Numbered from the stretch's first letter, positions 16,977 through 26,512 are shown. The stretch is DNA of 64,000 nt from Ammoniphilus sp. CFH 90114 (GCF_004123195.1 NZ_SDLI01000002.1:270913-334912), one strand, 5' to 3'. The notes: a model not told the origin generated them from the letters alone. Translations and numbers: made by a program.

Positions 16977-18485
16977 TTAGTGTACTAATTGTAAAAGCAA
17001 CTCTTCGCTTAGGCCGAGCGTCTGCGCAGTTGATGCATGAATTTCTTCGATGAGTTCTGGTTTTGTCATAAGCGACACACCATAAGAAGGAATCATTTCC
17101 TTCAATTTTGGTTCCCATGCATTGATATGTTGTGGGAAGCACTTTTTCATTACTTCAAGCATGACAGAAACAGCGGTAGACGCGCCCGGAGAAGCACCAA
17201 GCAATGCAGCTATTGAGCCATCAGCAGCACTAATCACTTCCGTACCAAATTGAAGAGTTCCTTTGCCACCTGCTTCAGTATCCTTAATAACTTGGACACG
17301 TTGGCCCGCTATGACTAAATCCCAATCCTCAATTCTGGCGTCCGGGATAAACTCACGTAACTCTTCCATGCGCTGTTCTTTTGATAACATAACTTGTTGT
17401 ATCAGGTATTTAGTCAGTGACATCTCTTTTGCCCCTGCAGCCAACATGGTTAAGACATTATCGGGTTTGACGGAAGTTACTAAATCGAACATGGAACCAG
17501 ATTTTAGAAACTTCGGTGAGAAACCGGCAAATGGGCCAAATAGTAAGGTCTTTTTATTGTCAATATATCTTGTGTCCAAATGCGGGACAGACATAGGTGG
17601 TGCCCCAACTTTCGCTTTACCGTATACTTTTGCGTGATGCTGTTCTATCACTTCTGGATTATTACACGCCATAAATATTCCGCTTACCGGGAATCCTCCA
17701 ATATGTTTACCTTCAGGGATACCGGATTTTTGAAGCAAGTGCAGGCTTCCACCCCCGCCTCCGATAAAGACGAACTTGGCACGATGATGTTCAACAGTAC
17801 CGTTATCGAGATTTCGTACTTTTAATTCCCATAATCCATCGCTAGTACGTTTAATATCATTGACACTATGATTGTAGTGGATGCCTACGTTTTTACTCTT
17901 TAAGTGGTCAACTAACATACGGGTTAAAGCGCCAAAGTTGACATCCGTTCCAGAGTCGATTTTTGTTGCAGCTATAGGTTCATTGGATGGGCGGTCCTTC
18001 ATCATTAATGGGATCCACTCTATCAATTTGGCCGGGTCATCGGAAAATTCCATCCCCTTAAACAAAGGATTGCTAGATAGAGCTTCAAATCGCTTCTTTA
18101 AAAAGTTGACATCTTGTTCCCCATGTACAAAGCTGATATGAGGTAATGGCATGATAAAGTCCTGCGGATTACGAATCAGATTGCTGTTTACAAGATAGGA
18201 CCAAAACTGCATGGAAACTTGAAATTGTTCATTAATTTTGATAGCTTTGCTAATATCTATGGATCCGTCCGGTTTTTCGGCGGTGTAGTTAAGCTCACAC
18301 AGTGCAGCATGTCCCGTTCCAGCATTGTTCCACTCGTTAGAGCTTTCTTCTCCTGCGTTTGCGAGCTTCTCAAACACTGTAATTCTCCAGTCCGGTACTA
18401 ATTCCTTCAGAAGTGTTCCCAAAGTCGCACTCATAATTCCGGCACCAATTAAGATGACGTCTGTTTTAGTTTGTCTGTTAGTCAT
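16977..18485 (-). CDS. mqo: Malate:quinone oxidoreductase
   Basis: An FAD-dependent peripheral membrane enzyme that oxidises L-malate to oxaloacetate and passes electrons to the quinone pool, serving the TCA cycle and respiration. The N-terminus has the dinucleotide fold [21 protein letters not shown]. Family features follow: the [21 protein letters not shown] stretch, [13 protein letters not shown] and [32 protein letters not shown]. At 502 residues it is full length. ATG 18485 is preferred over 18494, which overlaps the AAGGAT ribosome site. The upstream region holds three phased palindromes. The carboxylate transport genes in the window fit a role in malate or citrate use. Confidence 0.95.
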   Translation of the reverse strand: MTNRQTKTDVILIGAGIMSATLGTLLKELVPDWRITVFEKLANAGEESSNEWNNAGTGHAALCELNYTAEKPDGSIDISKAIKINEQFQVSMQFWSYLVNSNLIRNPQDFIMPLPHISFVHGEQDVNFLKKRFEALSSNPLFKGMEFSDDPAKLIEWIPLMMKDRPSNEPIAATKIDSGTDVNFGALTRMLVDHLKSKNVGIHYNHSVNDIKRTSDGLWELKVRNLDNGTVEHHRAKFVFIGGGGGSLHLLQKSGIPEGKHIGGFPVSGIFMACNNPEVIEQHHAKVYGKAKVGAPPMSVPHLDTRYIDNKKTLLFGPFAGFSPKFLKSGSMFDLVTSVKPDNVLTMLAAGAKEMSLTKYLIQQVMLSKEQRMEELREFIPDARIEDWDLVIAGQRVQVIKDTEAGGKGTLQFGTEVISAADGSIAALLGASPGASTAVSVMLEVMKKCFPQHINAWEPKLKEMIPSYGVSLMTKPELIEEIHASTAQTLGLSEELLLQLVH

Positions 18486-18598
18486 TTTAACCATCCTTAT
18501 ATCCTAAGATTTACAGAAAGGATGTAGGCGCTCCTGCTTAGGCGTGACAGTAAGCTAGGGTGGTCAAACACCTTTTCTGGATCAATAATAACCCTATC

Positions 18599-18676
18599 AT
18601 AGTGTATCATTATTGTTGATATTTTTGAATATAGTATATCATTATTGTTATATTTATAGATATAGTGTATCACTAT
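18599..18676. promoter_or_regulatory. Three helically phased palindromic operators upstream of mqo
   Basis: Three copies of a 15-bp element lie at 18599-18613, 18631-18645 and 18662-18676. The third is an exact palindrome (TATAGTG-TAT-CACTATA when extended) and the others have one or two changes (ATAGTGTATCATTAT, ATAGTATATCATTAT). Centres are 32 and 31 bp apart, three turns of the helix, as expected for cooperative binding on one face. The binding protein is unknown. They may control mqo, the rightward amidohydrolase gene, or both. Confidence 0.6.
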
Positions 18677-18840
18677 ATTTAGCTCAAATTCATCTATTAT
18701 TATATAGTAGTTATAAGGGATTTAAAAGCTTGTAAAATATGTGAAGTTTGTGCATAAGGTAGCAATACTTACGAATAAAATATTATTCAAAACATATTGA
18801 AAAGTTAGAAAAGTTTTTGTATAATAACTGTAGTAATGAA

Positions 18841-18911
18841 ACGTGAATATAATTCCGAAAATAGGGTTCGGAAGTATCTACCAGGGACCGTAAATCTCCT
18901 GACTATGATGG
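18841..18911 (+). ncRNA. Purine (guanine-type) riboswitch aptamer
   Basis: The purine aptamer pattern is clear. It has J1/2 ATATAAT and P2 arms TTCCGAA/TTCGGAA with a seven-base loop. J2/3 is GTATCTACC, and P3 carries the CCGTAAA loop. The J3/1 segment CTGACTATG keeps the pyrimidine that sets specificity as C, which means guanine-type. J2/3 has A at a position usually U, known to vary. The closing P1 helix is short, with only about three good pairs, so I keep some caution. Confidence 0.8.
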
Positions 18912-18941
18912 TAAGCTTTCTTTCATAGTCAGGGGTTTTTT
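18898..18941 (+). terminator. Riboswitch-linked terminator
   Basis: CCTGACTATGA (18898-18908) and TCATAGTCAGG (18923-18933) form an 11-bp stem followed by GG and six T. Its left arm is the 3-prime side of the aptamer (P3, J3/1 and P1), so a ligand-bound aptamer would prevent termination. Confidence 0.85.
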
Positions 18942-18983
18942 CATTGTCTTCTTTCTTATTTATTAGTAAGGGGGATGTGTAGT

Positions 18984-20315
18984 TTGAGATTATTAATTAA
19001 AAACGCCGAAATTGTAACCATGAATGCAAAAGAGGAAATCATTCACGGGGATATCCTCATTGAGGAGGATCGTATCGTTGATATTGGAGAAATAACGGAC
19101 GTTCAAGCAGATAAAGTCATCGATGCAAGTCGCCGAACAGTAGTGCCGGGATTTATCCAAACCCATATTCATTTATGCCAAACATTGTTTCGGGGTCAAG
19201 CAGATGATCTTGAGCTACTGGACTGGCTAAAAAAACGAATCTGGCCGCTCGAGGCTTCTCACGATGCAGAATCGAGCTATTATTCCGCTATGCTTGGCGC
19301 GGGTGAATTGATACAAAGTGGAACAACTTCCATTGTGGATATGGAAACCGTACATTACGCCGATGAAGCTTTCCAAGCTATGGCACAGAGCGGGATTCGA
19401 GTGATGTCGGGTAAGGTAATGATGGATAAGGGAGATGAAGTCCCTCTAAGGTTAAGGGAGAAAACGACGGAGTCGATCCAAGCTAGTGTGGATCTATTAG
19501 AGAAATGGCACAACTATGATAATGGTAGAATCCAATATGCGTTCTGTCCACGCTTTGTTGTTTCCTGTACAGAGGAACTGCTTGTAGAAGTAAGGGAATT
19601 GTCCGAAAAATATAATGTTCGAGTGCATACTCATGCCTCGGAAAATCGTGGAGAAATTGAACTGGTTGAAAGAGAAAGGGGCATGCGCAATGTCGTGTAC
19701 CTTGATCATATCGGGTTAGCTAATCACCGCTTGATCTTGGCGCATTGCATTTGGCTCAATGAGGAAGAAAAGCGAATTATTCGGGAACGAGGAGTGAAAG
19801 TGAGCCATTGTCCAGGATCGAATTTGAAGCTTGCTTCTGGGATTTCTGATGTACCAGGACTATTAAGTGGAGAAGCTTTTGTCAGTTTGGGGGCTGATGG
19901 GGCACCTTGCAACAATAACTTGGATATGTTCAACGAAATGCGTTTAGCAGCCATCATCCATAAGCCGCATTGTGGACCTACTGCCATGGATGCCAAAACT
20001 GTCTTTCGTATGGCGACAATCGGAGGCGCTAAGGCGATGGGACTTGATCATGAAATCGGAAGTCTTGAGGTAGGGAAGAAGGCGGATTTGGCGATTCTTA
20101 ACCTAAATGGCTTCCATATGTATCCCTCTTTTGGAGTGGATACCATCTCAAGGATTGTTTATTCTGCCACACGAGCAGATGTAGAAACGACAATTATCAA
20201 TGGACAGGTGGCAATGGAGAACCGAGTCATGAAGACGATGGATGAATCGATAGTACTAAAGGAAAGCAACAAGGCCATTAAGCGGTTATTAGCCAAATTG
20301 CCTCATGTATTCTAA
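18984..20315 (+). CDS. Amidohydrolase, purine/deoxyadenosine deaminase-like
   Basis: A 443-residue metal-dependent deaminase of the amidohydrolase superfamily (TrzN/AtzB/guanine deaminase/5-prime-deoxyadenosine deaminase group). Metal ligands are visible: HIH in TRRTVVPGFIQTHIHLCQ-like context near residue 60, HTHASE near 215, HCIWL near 255, and the catalytic Asp in SLGADGAPCNNN near 305. TTG 18984 is chosen because GGGGGATG sits eight bases before it, while ATG 18975 touches the ribosome site. The guanine-type riboswitch upstream suggests a purine substrate, perhaps guanine. Sequence alone does not separate this from 5-prime-deoxyadenosine or other aminohydrolases. Confidence 0.8.
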   Translation: MRLLIKNAEIVTMNAKEEIIHGDILIEEDRIVDIGEITDVQADKVIDASRRTVVPGFIQTHIHLCQTLFRGQADDLELLDWLKKRIWPLEASHDAESSYYSAMLGAGELIQSGTTSIVDMETVHYADEAFQAMAQSGIRVMSGKVMMDKGDEVPLRLREKTTESIQASVDLLEKWHNYDNGRIQYAFCPRFVVSCTEELLVEVRELSEKYNVRVHTHASENRGEIELVERERGMRNVVYLDHIGLANHRLILAHCIWLNEEEKRIIRERGVKVSHCPGSNLKLASGISDVPGLLSGEAFVSLGADGAPCNNNLDMFNEMRLAAIIHKPHCGPTAMDAKTVFRMATIGGAKAMGLDHEIGSLEVGKKADLAILNLNGFHMYPSFGVDTISRIVYSATRADVETTIINGQVAMENRVMKTMDESIVLKESNKAIKRLLAKLPHVF

Positions 20316-20365
20316 GTAAGCAACAGTGAGCGAGCTTATCAAAATTAAATACGGCGGATGAAAAT

Positions 20366-20541
20366 TGTGTGAGAGACTGGACGGATTAGAACCAGCACCG
20401 AAGGAGCAAGTCCTAAAAAACCTTAGGACGTAACTCTCAGGTAAAAGGATCGCAATGGGACGCACCTCTGGAGAGAGCGATAAGCCACCAAAGGGGTAGA
20501 CTCTTGAATCAAGAGTTAAACTCTCAGGTAAAAGGACAGAG
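20366..20541 (+). ncRNA. Tandem glycine riboswitch
   Basis: Two glycine aptamers lie back to back. The first runs from GAGAGACTGG at about 20371 through ACCGAAGGAGCAAGTCC and AACTCTCAGGTAAAAGGA. The second runs from CTCTGGAGAGAGC at about 20466 through CCACCAAAGGGGTAGACTC and AACTCTCAGGTAAAAGGACAGAGG. The repeated CTCTCAGGTAAAAGGA block is diagnostic. It precedes glyA and is followed by a terminator, so glycine controls this gene by attenuation. Confidence 0.93.
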
Positions 20542-20582
20542 GAAAGGTAGAATATTTACTTACCTTTCCCCTGTCTTTTTTG
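20532..20582 (+). terminator. Glycine riboswitch terminator
   Basis: GACAG-GGAAAGGTA pairs with TACCTTTCC-CTGTC around an AT-rich loop, followed by TTTTTTG. The left arm overlaps the end of the second aptamer (AGGACAGAGG), so glycine binding should compete with termination. Confidence 0.85.
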
Positions 20583-20619
20583 TTGGGGAAAGGACTAAAT
20601 CTAGGGAGGTACAGAACGA

Positions 20620-21864
20620 ATGAGCTTATCCATCCATGACCAGGAAATTTTTGAGGCGATTGAAAAGGAACGTAAGAGGCAAAGCAGAACAATTGAGTTA
20701 ATTGCTTCGGAAAACTTTGTTAGCACGGATGTTATGGAAGCGATGGGTACAGTTTTAACCAACAAATATGCTGAGGGGTATCCGGGTAAACGGTATTATG
20801 GCGGATGTGAGCATGTGGATATCGTGGAAAATCTCGCCATTGATAGGTTAAAAAGGCTATTCGGTGCAGCGTATGCTAATGTTCAACCACATTCCGGCGC
20901 CCAAGCGAATCTGGCCGTATTTTTTGCCTTACTGCAGCCGGGTGATAAGATTATGGGAATGAATCTCTCCCATGGCGGACACTTAACACACGGAAGCCCA
21001 GTCAGCATCTCAGGGAAATGGTTTGATGTCGTTTCCTATGGTGTGAATAAGGAAACGCATTTCATTGATTACGATGAAGTGGAAGAGCTTGCCCTTCAAT
21101 CTCGTCCGAAAATGATTATTGCCGGGGCGAGCGCCTATCCTAGGATGATAGACTTCAATCGATTTAGAAAAATTGCGGATAAAGTTGGGGCCTACCTGAT
21201 GGTAGATATGGCTCATATCGCGGGTTTAGTGGCTGCAGGGCTGCATCCCTCTCCCCTTCCTCATGCTCATGTCGTGACCAGCACAACACATAAGACGTTG
21301 CGCGGGCCAAGGGGAGGGGTCATACTAACGAATGACGTGGAAATGTCTAAAGCCATAAACAAATCCATTTTTCCTGGGATTCAAGGTGGACCGCTCATGC
21401 ATGTGATTGCAGCGAAAGCGGTGTGTTTTAAAGAAGCGCTAGATTCTGATTTCCATGAATATGTGGCTCAAGTGGTTGCGAATGCCTCCGTTCTGTCTAA
21501 AACACTGAAAGAAGAGGGGGCGGTACTCGTTTCCGGAGGGACAGATAATCATCTGGTCCTGGTAGATGTAAGAACATGGGGACTGACTGGCAAGGAAGCT
21601 GAGCGTCTGTTGGAACAAGCGGGCATCACGGTCAATAAGAATACCATTCCCTTTGATCCAGCAAGCCCGTTTGTTACTAGTGGGATACGAATTGGAACGG
21701 CTGCGGTTACGAGTCGGGGCATGAAAACGGAGGAAATGGCTGAAATTGGGCTATCTATTGTATCCGTACTTAAAAGCAAAGGTTCGGAAGAGGTAGTAAA
21801 CCGTGTCAGAGACAATATGCAGCATATATGCGAATCCTTTCCGCTTTACCGGGCTGGTTTGTGA
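20620..21864 (+). CDS. glyA: Serine hydroxymethyltransferase
   Basis: A 414-residue PLP enzyme that interconverts serine plus tetrahydrofolate with glycine plus 5,10-methylene-THF, central to one-carbon supply. Hallmarks are [11 protein letters not shown] near the start, [17 protein letters not shown] and the PHSGAQAN loop. The cofactor lysine is in [16 protein letters not shown] near residue 227. ATG 20620 has GGGAGGT upstream. Control by a tandem glycine riboswitch is visible directly upstream. In many Bacillus the same riboswitch controls the glycine cleavage operon instead, so here SHMT is probably used to dispose of or balance glycine. Confidence 0.95.
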   Translation: MSLSIHDQEIFEAIEKERKRQSRTIELIASENFVSTDVMEAMGTVLTNKYAEGYPGKRYYGGCEHVDIVENLAIDRLKRLFGAAYANVQPHSGAQANLAVFFALLQPGDKIMGMNLSHGGHLTHGSPVSISGKWFDVVSYGVNKETHFIDYDEVEELALQSRPKMIIAGASAYPRMIDFNRFRKIADKVGAYLMVDMAHIAGLVAAGLHPSPLPHAHVVTSTTHKTLRGPRGGVILTNDVEMSKAINKSIFPGIQGGPLMHVIAAKAVCFKEALDSDFHEYVAQVVANASVLSKTLKEEGAVLVSGGTDNHLVLVDVRTWGLTGKEAERLLEQAGITVNKNTIPFDPASPFVTSGIRIGTAAVTSRGMKTEEMAEIGLSIVSVLKSKGSEEVVNRVRDNMQHICESFPLYRAGL

Positions 21865-21889
21865 CCAAGTGGGTTTTGTTAAAGTGCCT

Positions 21890-21925
21890 TAAAACCATAT
21901 TGCTTATATGCAATATGGTTTTTAT
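21890..21925 (+). terminator. Terminator of glyA
   Basis: AAAACCATATTGC and GCAATATGGTTTT pair around TTATAT, followed by TTATT. Confidence 0.85.
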
Positions 21926-21952
21926 TATATAGTGGAGTCTTTTCGTAAAATC

Positions 21953-21981
21953 TTGACTATATTTTGAAATGCTCCTAACAT
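21953..21981 (+). promoter_or_regulatory. SigA-type promoter
   Basis: TTGACT at 21953-21958 and TAACAT at 21976-21981 are 17 bases apart, upstream of the membrane protein gene at 22041. Confidence 0.5.
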
Positions 21982-22040
21982 AGAGATGTGTTTTAATTTT
22001 CTAAGTTATAGATAAAGGCTGGAATTAGGGAGAGAGAGAA

Positions 22041-23372
22041 ATGCGAGTTTACTTCATTTTAATGATGTGTGGAGTGTTTTTGGTAAACTATTTTTTGCGA
22101 ATAGAATGGCTTGAATATCTTGTTGTGGCTATGGTTTTTGCGGCATTTGCCAGCAGTTCACTGATAGCAAAGGGATTTCCACGATTACTTGGTCTCGGTA
22201 TGATGGCCACGGGAGTATTTTTGGAATTTTATAAGGGGTCGGGAATAGAGGGGGTTAGTCAAGGATTATTATTAGTTCTCCCTTTACTCTGTCTTATTGT
22301 TCTAGCCCCGCTTATAGCCCTTCCCCTCCGGGTAGGTGGGTATTTTGCAGCTATTGATAGCTTGTTACGGAATCTGCTTCACCATCCAAAGAAATTCTTT
22401 GCAGGTATTACGGGGACCATGTTTATTCTCTCTCCTGTACTTAATTTAGGCTCTGTGCGGATTATTAATGAGTTCCTGAAAGATCTTAAATTGCCTTCGA
22501 CTGTTTCTGCAAAAAGTTATCTTGTGGGGTTTTCTAGCTCACCAATGTGGTCACCTTACTTTGCTTCTGTATCCCTAGTACTCTATTATTTACACATTCC
22601 TGTGGGGGATTATATCGTATACGGTTTTTGTTTTTCCCTTCTTTCCTTACTCATAGGCAATGTTTTATTTGTAGTTTGGGAGAGGGGCCATCCCTTAATA
22701 ACCGAATCTAGCGCTGATGCGCCCCTTGAGCGAAAACACCGTAATCAGTTAGTGCAGCTTGTGTTTTTCGTATTTACTTTAATGAGTGTATCCTTGTTAA
22801 TTGAGTCGATCACCCATTGGTCTATGTTGGTTATCGTTAGTTTGATTTCGATTATTTTTCCTTTCTTGTGGGCTTTATTGTTTAAGGGATGGACTCGATT
22901 GTTGCCCCAGCTAAAAAGTTATCGAAGTGAAACAGTCCCCATGATGAGCAACGAAATTATGCTTTTTACAAGCGCTGGGCTATTAGGTCACGCTGTACAG
23001 GGGACAGATTTCGCCGATGGGATCGGTCATTTTTTAAACAACATGGCTCAATATTCATTTTTTATGTTTGCTCTGACTGTTATGATCATCGTTATTGTCT
23101 TTACGTATATTGGGTTACATCAATTAGCTGTAGTTTCAGCATTGGCTATGCAATTGAATGCTCAATCATTAGAGATCAACAATTTAGCTCTTGCTATGTT
23201 GCTATTACTCGCTTGGTCGACTTCAACAGTCCTAAGCCCGTTTTCTGGATTAAATTTAATGGTTAGCAGAATATCAGGGATATCAGGGTTTCAAGTGGGA
23301 TTTAGATCTAATGGTTTACATGTATCCATTGTTGCGATTATAGGTATCGTCTTTATATCTTTTTTACGATAG
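22041..23372 (+). CDS. Polytopic membrane protein, possible transporter
   Basis: A 443-residue protein with about 11-12 hydrophobic helices and short polar loops. Two stretches look functional: SPVLNLGSVRIINEF with GFSSSPMWSPYFASVS around residues 135-180, and WSTSTVLSPFSGLNLMVSRISG near residue 395. These Ser/Pro-rich broken-helix segments recall the two re-entrant hairpins of ion-transporter-superfamily carriers for dicarboxylates or short fatty acids. I do not recognise a specific family and the substrate is unknown. ATG 22041 follows GGGAGAGAGAG. It has its own promoter and terminator, so it is monocistronic. Confidence 0.65.
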   Translation: MRVYFILMMCGVFLVNYFLRIEWLEYLVVAMVFAAFASSSLIAKGFPRLLGLGMMATGVFLEFYKGSGIEGVSQGLLLVLPLLCLIVLAPLIALPLRVGGYFAAIDSLLRNLLHHPKKFFAGITGTMFILSPVLNLGSVRIINEFLKDLKLPSTVSAKSYLVGFSSSPMWSPYFASVSLVLYYLHIPVGDYIVYGFCFSLLSLLIGNVLFVVWERGHPLITESSADAPLERKHRNQLVQLVFFVFTLMSVSLLIESITHWSMLVIVSLISIIFPFLWALLFKGWTRLLPQLKSYRSETVPMMSNEIMLFTSAGLLGHAVQGTDFADGIGHFLNNMAQYSFFMFALTVMIIVIVFTYIGLHQLAVVSALAMQLNAQSLEINNLALAMLLLLAWSTSTVLSPFSGLNLMVSRISGISGFQVGFRSNGLHVSIVAIIGIVFISFLR

Positions 23373-23373
23373 T

Positions 23374-23404
23374 AAACCGACACACGCTGTGTCGGTTTTT
23401 TCAT
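23374..23404 (+). terminator. Terminator
   Basis: AAACCGACACA and TGTGTCGGTTT pair around a CGC-centred loop with a T-run after, ending the membrane protein gene. Confidence 0.88.
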
Positions 23405-23429
23405 TAAGCGAGTAAGATGTGACAATATC

Positions 23430-23458
23430 TTGACATTAACTTTAATAAGTATTATATT
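23430..23458 (+). promoter_or_regulatory. SigA-type promoter of MarR/MFS pair
   Basis: TTGACA at 23430-23435 and TATATT at 23453-23458 are 17 bases apart, about 45 bases before the MarR start. Confidence 0.65.
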
Positions 23459-23502
23459 TTGTTTAGATATAGTTTAGTTATTAAAATATTTGGAGGTTCT
23501 CA

Positions 23503-23937
23503 TTGAATCAGTTTGAACAGTTGCTCATCGCATTAAAACAGGTCCATGAAAGCTTTGTTGATATTATCCAATCAAATGATGACAGTGGACTGACCCACGC
23601 AAATATGTTTCTGTTATTTATGATACATGGTCAAGGGAGCATTAAGACAACGGATATTTCAAAGTACTTCGATATTACGCCAGGGGCAGCGACGGCGATT
23701 GCTGATAAGCTAGAGAGCCTTGGACTTATTGCGCGTGAACGAGATAAAAAGGACAGAAGAGTTGTGGTCATTTCTCTAACCGATCAGGGAAAAGAATTTT
23801 TGCAGAGGAAGAGGAATAAGAATGTAAAGTTATTCGAAGAAATTCTGAAGGACTTTACATATGAGGAGATTACCTCGGTTATTTCTTCACTTCAGAAAAT
23901 TACCCAAGCCATTGCTATTTATAAAGGATCAAAATAA
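23503..23937 (+). CDS. MarR-family regulator
   Basis: A 144-residue winged-helix repressor. The helix-turn-helix reads IKTTDISKYFDITPGAATAIADKLESLGLI and the wing RERDKKDRRVVVISLTDQG is typical of MarR. The TTG start at 23503 has GGAGGT five bases before it. The drug-exporter gene follows after 29 bases, the usual arrangement for a MarR repressor controlling its own MFS pump. It is related but clearly not identical to the MarR protein at 9981. The inducer is unknown. Confidence 0.88.
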   Translation: MNQFEQLLIALKQVHESFVDIIQSNDDSGLTHANMFLLFMIHGQGSIKTTDISKYFDITPGAATAIADKLESLGLIARERDKKDRRVVVISLTDQGKEFLQRKRNKNVKLFEEILKDFTYEEITSVISSLQKITQAIAIYKGSK

Positions 23938-23966
23938 TGAGGTAAGTAAGAAGAGGGGGGAATACC

Positions 23967-25553
23967 TTGGAACATCTGGAAATGCGTAAGAAAATCATCA
24001 TTATGGCTGCGGTTATGTCGGCTATGTTTTTCTCTGCTCTTAATATGACGATTGTAGGGACTTCCTTACCCAAGATTGTGGCCGAAATTGGCGGGATGGA
24101 CTACTTCAACTGGGTCTTTACCATTTATGCTCTCACATCGAGCATAACGGCGGCCCTTGTAGGTAAATTATCAGATATTTACGGCCGGAAAATATTTATC
24201 CTATCTGGGATTGGTATCTTCATGGTGGGCGGTTTGTTGAGCGGTTTTTCTGGTTCAATCTATGAACTGATTGCTTATCGCGGGATACAAGGGTTGGGTG
24301 GTGGTATGATTATGTCCACTGCGTTTACTACGGTTGGCGATTTGTTTTCTCCACGGGAGAGAGGTCGTTGGCAAGGGATGATGGGTGGTGTGTTTGGTCT
24401 GTCCAGCTTATTCGGCCCCACTCTCGGTGGATATATCGTTGATCATCTAGATTGGTCATGGGTGTTTTGGGTATTCTTACCGATCGGTTTCGTGGCTTTC
24501 TCTATGATTCTGAAGCTCTATCCTCAAGCTGTACGAAAAGATAAAGAAAAAGTAGATTATATAGGATCCTTATTACTGTCAATGGTGATATTAACTTTAT
24601 TATTAGGGTTTAGCTGGGCGGGAACAGAATATGCATGGACATCTATTGAAATCATGAGTTTATTTGGAGTTTCACTAATCTCCTTGATTTTGTTTATCTA
24701 TGTTGAACGGCGGGTGGCTAGTCCGGTTGTTCCACTTGAATTGTTTAAAAACAGGGTGGTTACCATATCCATCATCGTATCTTTCTTTGCTGGAATGGGA
24801 ATGTTTGGGGTGATTATGTATGCTCCCTTTTACGTACAAGGAGTATTAGGTGAATCAGCCACAACCTCAGGACTCGTGGAGATGGTCATGACGATTTCCA
24901 TGGTGACATTTAGTGCGATTGCAGGTCAATGGATTACGCGGACAGGGAAATATAAGATGCTGGGCTTAATTGGTTTTTCTATTATGGCGATGGGAATGTT
25001 CTTGAACTCGACTCTAACATCGGATGCTGCATTGCCCACCATGATTTTTAACCTTATTATCACAGGAATTGGACTTGGAATGACCATGCCGATCTTTACG
25101 CTCACTGTACAAAATGCCGTGGATCATAAATATTTAGGCGTTGCGACAGCAACTGCTCAATTGTTCAGGCAAACAGGAGCAACGATTGGCGTTGCCATTA
25201 TGGGGTATGTGATGAGTTCAAGAATGTCGGAAAGGCTCGCAGAATCCAACCTTCCCATCCTGCCAGAGGGAGTGTTAGGGGATATTAACCTTGATAATCC
25301 CCAGATCCTTATGAACCATGAGGCTGTTACGCAAATGAAAGCAGACCTTCCTGCACAAGTGCAACCCATGTTAGATCAACTCATCTTATCCTTAAAGGAT
25401 GCACTTAACTATTCTTTAACACAAGTCTTTCTTTTAAGCACTTTCGTTGTCCTGGCCGCGCTGTTCTTTAATCTTTTCTTAAAAGAAATTCCACTTCGGA
25501 CTTCCAATGTTGATTCAAAAAAAGTGAATGAGAAGGTCGAAAATATTGTATAA
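23967..25553 (+). CDS. MFS multidrug exporter, 14-helix EmrB/QacA type
   Basis: A 528-residue DHA2-family proton-drug antiporter. Motif A is GKLSDIYGRKIFILSG near residue 65. Motif C is seen as GMMGGVFGLSSLFGPTLGGYIVDHLDWSWVFW around residue 140, where the GP pair marks antiporters. Fourteen membrane helices are expected, and the last loop before the final helix is polar. The TTG start follows AGAGGGGGG by six bases; ATG 23982 is a weaker alternative. It is co-transcribed with the MarR gene and ends in a terminator shared with a convergent LysR gene. Confidence 0.9.
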   Translation: MEHLEMRKKIIIMAAVMSAMFFSALNMTIVGTSLPKIVAEIGGMDYFNWVFTIYALTSSITAALVGKLSDIYGRKIFILSGIGIFMVGGLLSGFSGSIYELIAYRGIQGLGGGMIMSTAFTTVGDLFSPRERGRWQGMMGGVFGLSSLFGPTLGGYIVDHLDWSWVFWVFLPIGFVAFSMILKLYPQAVRKDKEKVDYIGSLLLSMVILTLLLGFSWAGTEYAWTSIEIMSLFGVSLISLILFIYVERRVASPVVPLELFKNRVVTISIIVSFFAGMGMFGVIMYAPFYVQGVLGESATTSGLVEMVMTISMVTFSAIAGQWITRTGKYKMLGLIGFSIMAMGMFLNSTLTSDAALPTMIFNLIITGIGLGMTMPIFTLTVQNAVDHKYLGVATATAQLFRQTGATIGVAIMGYVMSSRMSERLAESNLPILPEGVLGDINLDNPQILMNHEAVTQMKADLPAQVQPMLDQLILSLKDALNYSLTQVFLLSTFVVLAALFFNLFLKEIPLRTSNVDSKKVNEKVENIV

Positions 25554-25562
25554 CGCATTGAG

Positions 25563-25597
25563 CAACAGCGGGGTCTACGGGACCCTGCTGTTTTGTG
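25563..25597. terminator. Bidirectional terminator
   Basis: AACAGCGGGGTC and GGGACCCTGCTGTT pair nearly perfectly around TACG, with T-run to the right, between the convergent MFS and LysR genes. Confidence 0.8.
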
Positions 25598-25603
25598 TTT
25601 TGT

Positions 25604-26512
25604 TTAGTAGGCTTGAGCTTCTTGCCATAGCTTAGCATGCTCTAGGACCAGGTTCATCCATTCTCGCAGCGCTGGTGAAATGACTTTTGATTTATGATAG
25701 GTCATATGCATGGATACAGCTGGTATGGGGTCCTTCCAGTCCAATTCACTAAGTTTGTTTTCTCTAAGCTCACTTTCAATTGTAAACTTAGGAAGATAGG
25801 AGATTCCTAGACCGGAAATGACACAGCTTTTTATGGCCTCAATATTCCAAAAATCACCAGACTGATGTTCGAGAATGTTGTGACTCTTCAAATATTGTTC
25901 GAAGGACATTCGATAGCTAGAACCAGGCTCCGTATGGAGTATCATTTCCTTCTGCAGGTCGTGAGCGTCTATCCCTTTTGTTCCTATTAATCGGTGATCG
26001 TTAGGGGCGATTAATACCATTTTCTCTAATGCAAGGGTTTCTAGTATGAGATCGGTTGATGGCACCTCGGGACCGAGTAGAAAACTCATGTCTAATTTTC
26101 CTTCTCGAACATCATTGCGAAGCTCAGAGCAAAATCCAGGTCGAAGAATTAACTTCACTTGGGGAAATCTCTGACGGTAGGATTGAATAATGGGTGGTAG
26201 ACGATAGGCAGCAAGCGATTCTGTCGCACCAATAACAAGGGTTCCAGAGGGTTCCTTACTATCTCTGACTAACTCTTTCGCGTAATCATGTAATCGTTGA
26301 ATTTCTTGAGCGACGGGAAGCAACTTTTCTCCGGCTTCGGTTAAGACAACCTTTTTTCCTAGACGGTCAAAAAGCTTCACTCCCAGCTCCTCTTCAAGGG
26401 CTTGGATCTGAGCGGTTACACTGGATTGCGCATATCCTAGCCATTCTGCGGTACGGGTGAACCCCCGAATCTCTGCTAGTGTTAAAAAAGTATGAAGCTG
26501 CCTAAACTCCAT
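25604..26512 (-). CDS. LysR-family transcriptional regulator
   Basis: A 302-residue LysR regulator. The N-terminal winged helix reads FRQLHTFLTLAEIRGFTRTAEWLGYAQSSVTAQIQALEEELGVKLFDR, the standard LTTR layout. From about residue 90 comes the two-lobed ligand domain (SGTLVIGATESLAAYRLP, then GLGISYLPKF). It is divergent from the CitA-like kinase gene, with about 120 bases between starts, so it could act on that system or on its own promoter. The inducer is not evident; a carboxylate would fit the neighbourhood, but this is inference. Confidence 0.88.
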   Translation of the reverse strand: MEFRQLHTFLTLAEIRGFTRTAEWLGYAQSSVTAQIQALEEELGVKLFDRLGKKVVLTEAGEKLLPVAQEIQRLHDYAKELVRDSKEPSGTLVIGATESLAAYRLPPIIQSYRQRFPQVKLILRPGFCSELRNDVREGKLDMSFLLGPEVPSTDLILETLALEKMVLIAPNDHRLIGTKGIDAHDLQKEMILHTEPGSSYRMSFEQYLKSHNILEHQSGDFWNIEAIKSCVISGLGISYLPKFTIESELRENKLSELDWKDPIPAVSMHMTYHKSKVISPALREWMNLVLEHAKLWQEAQAY

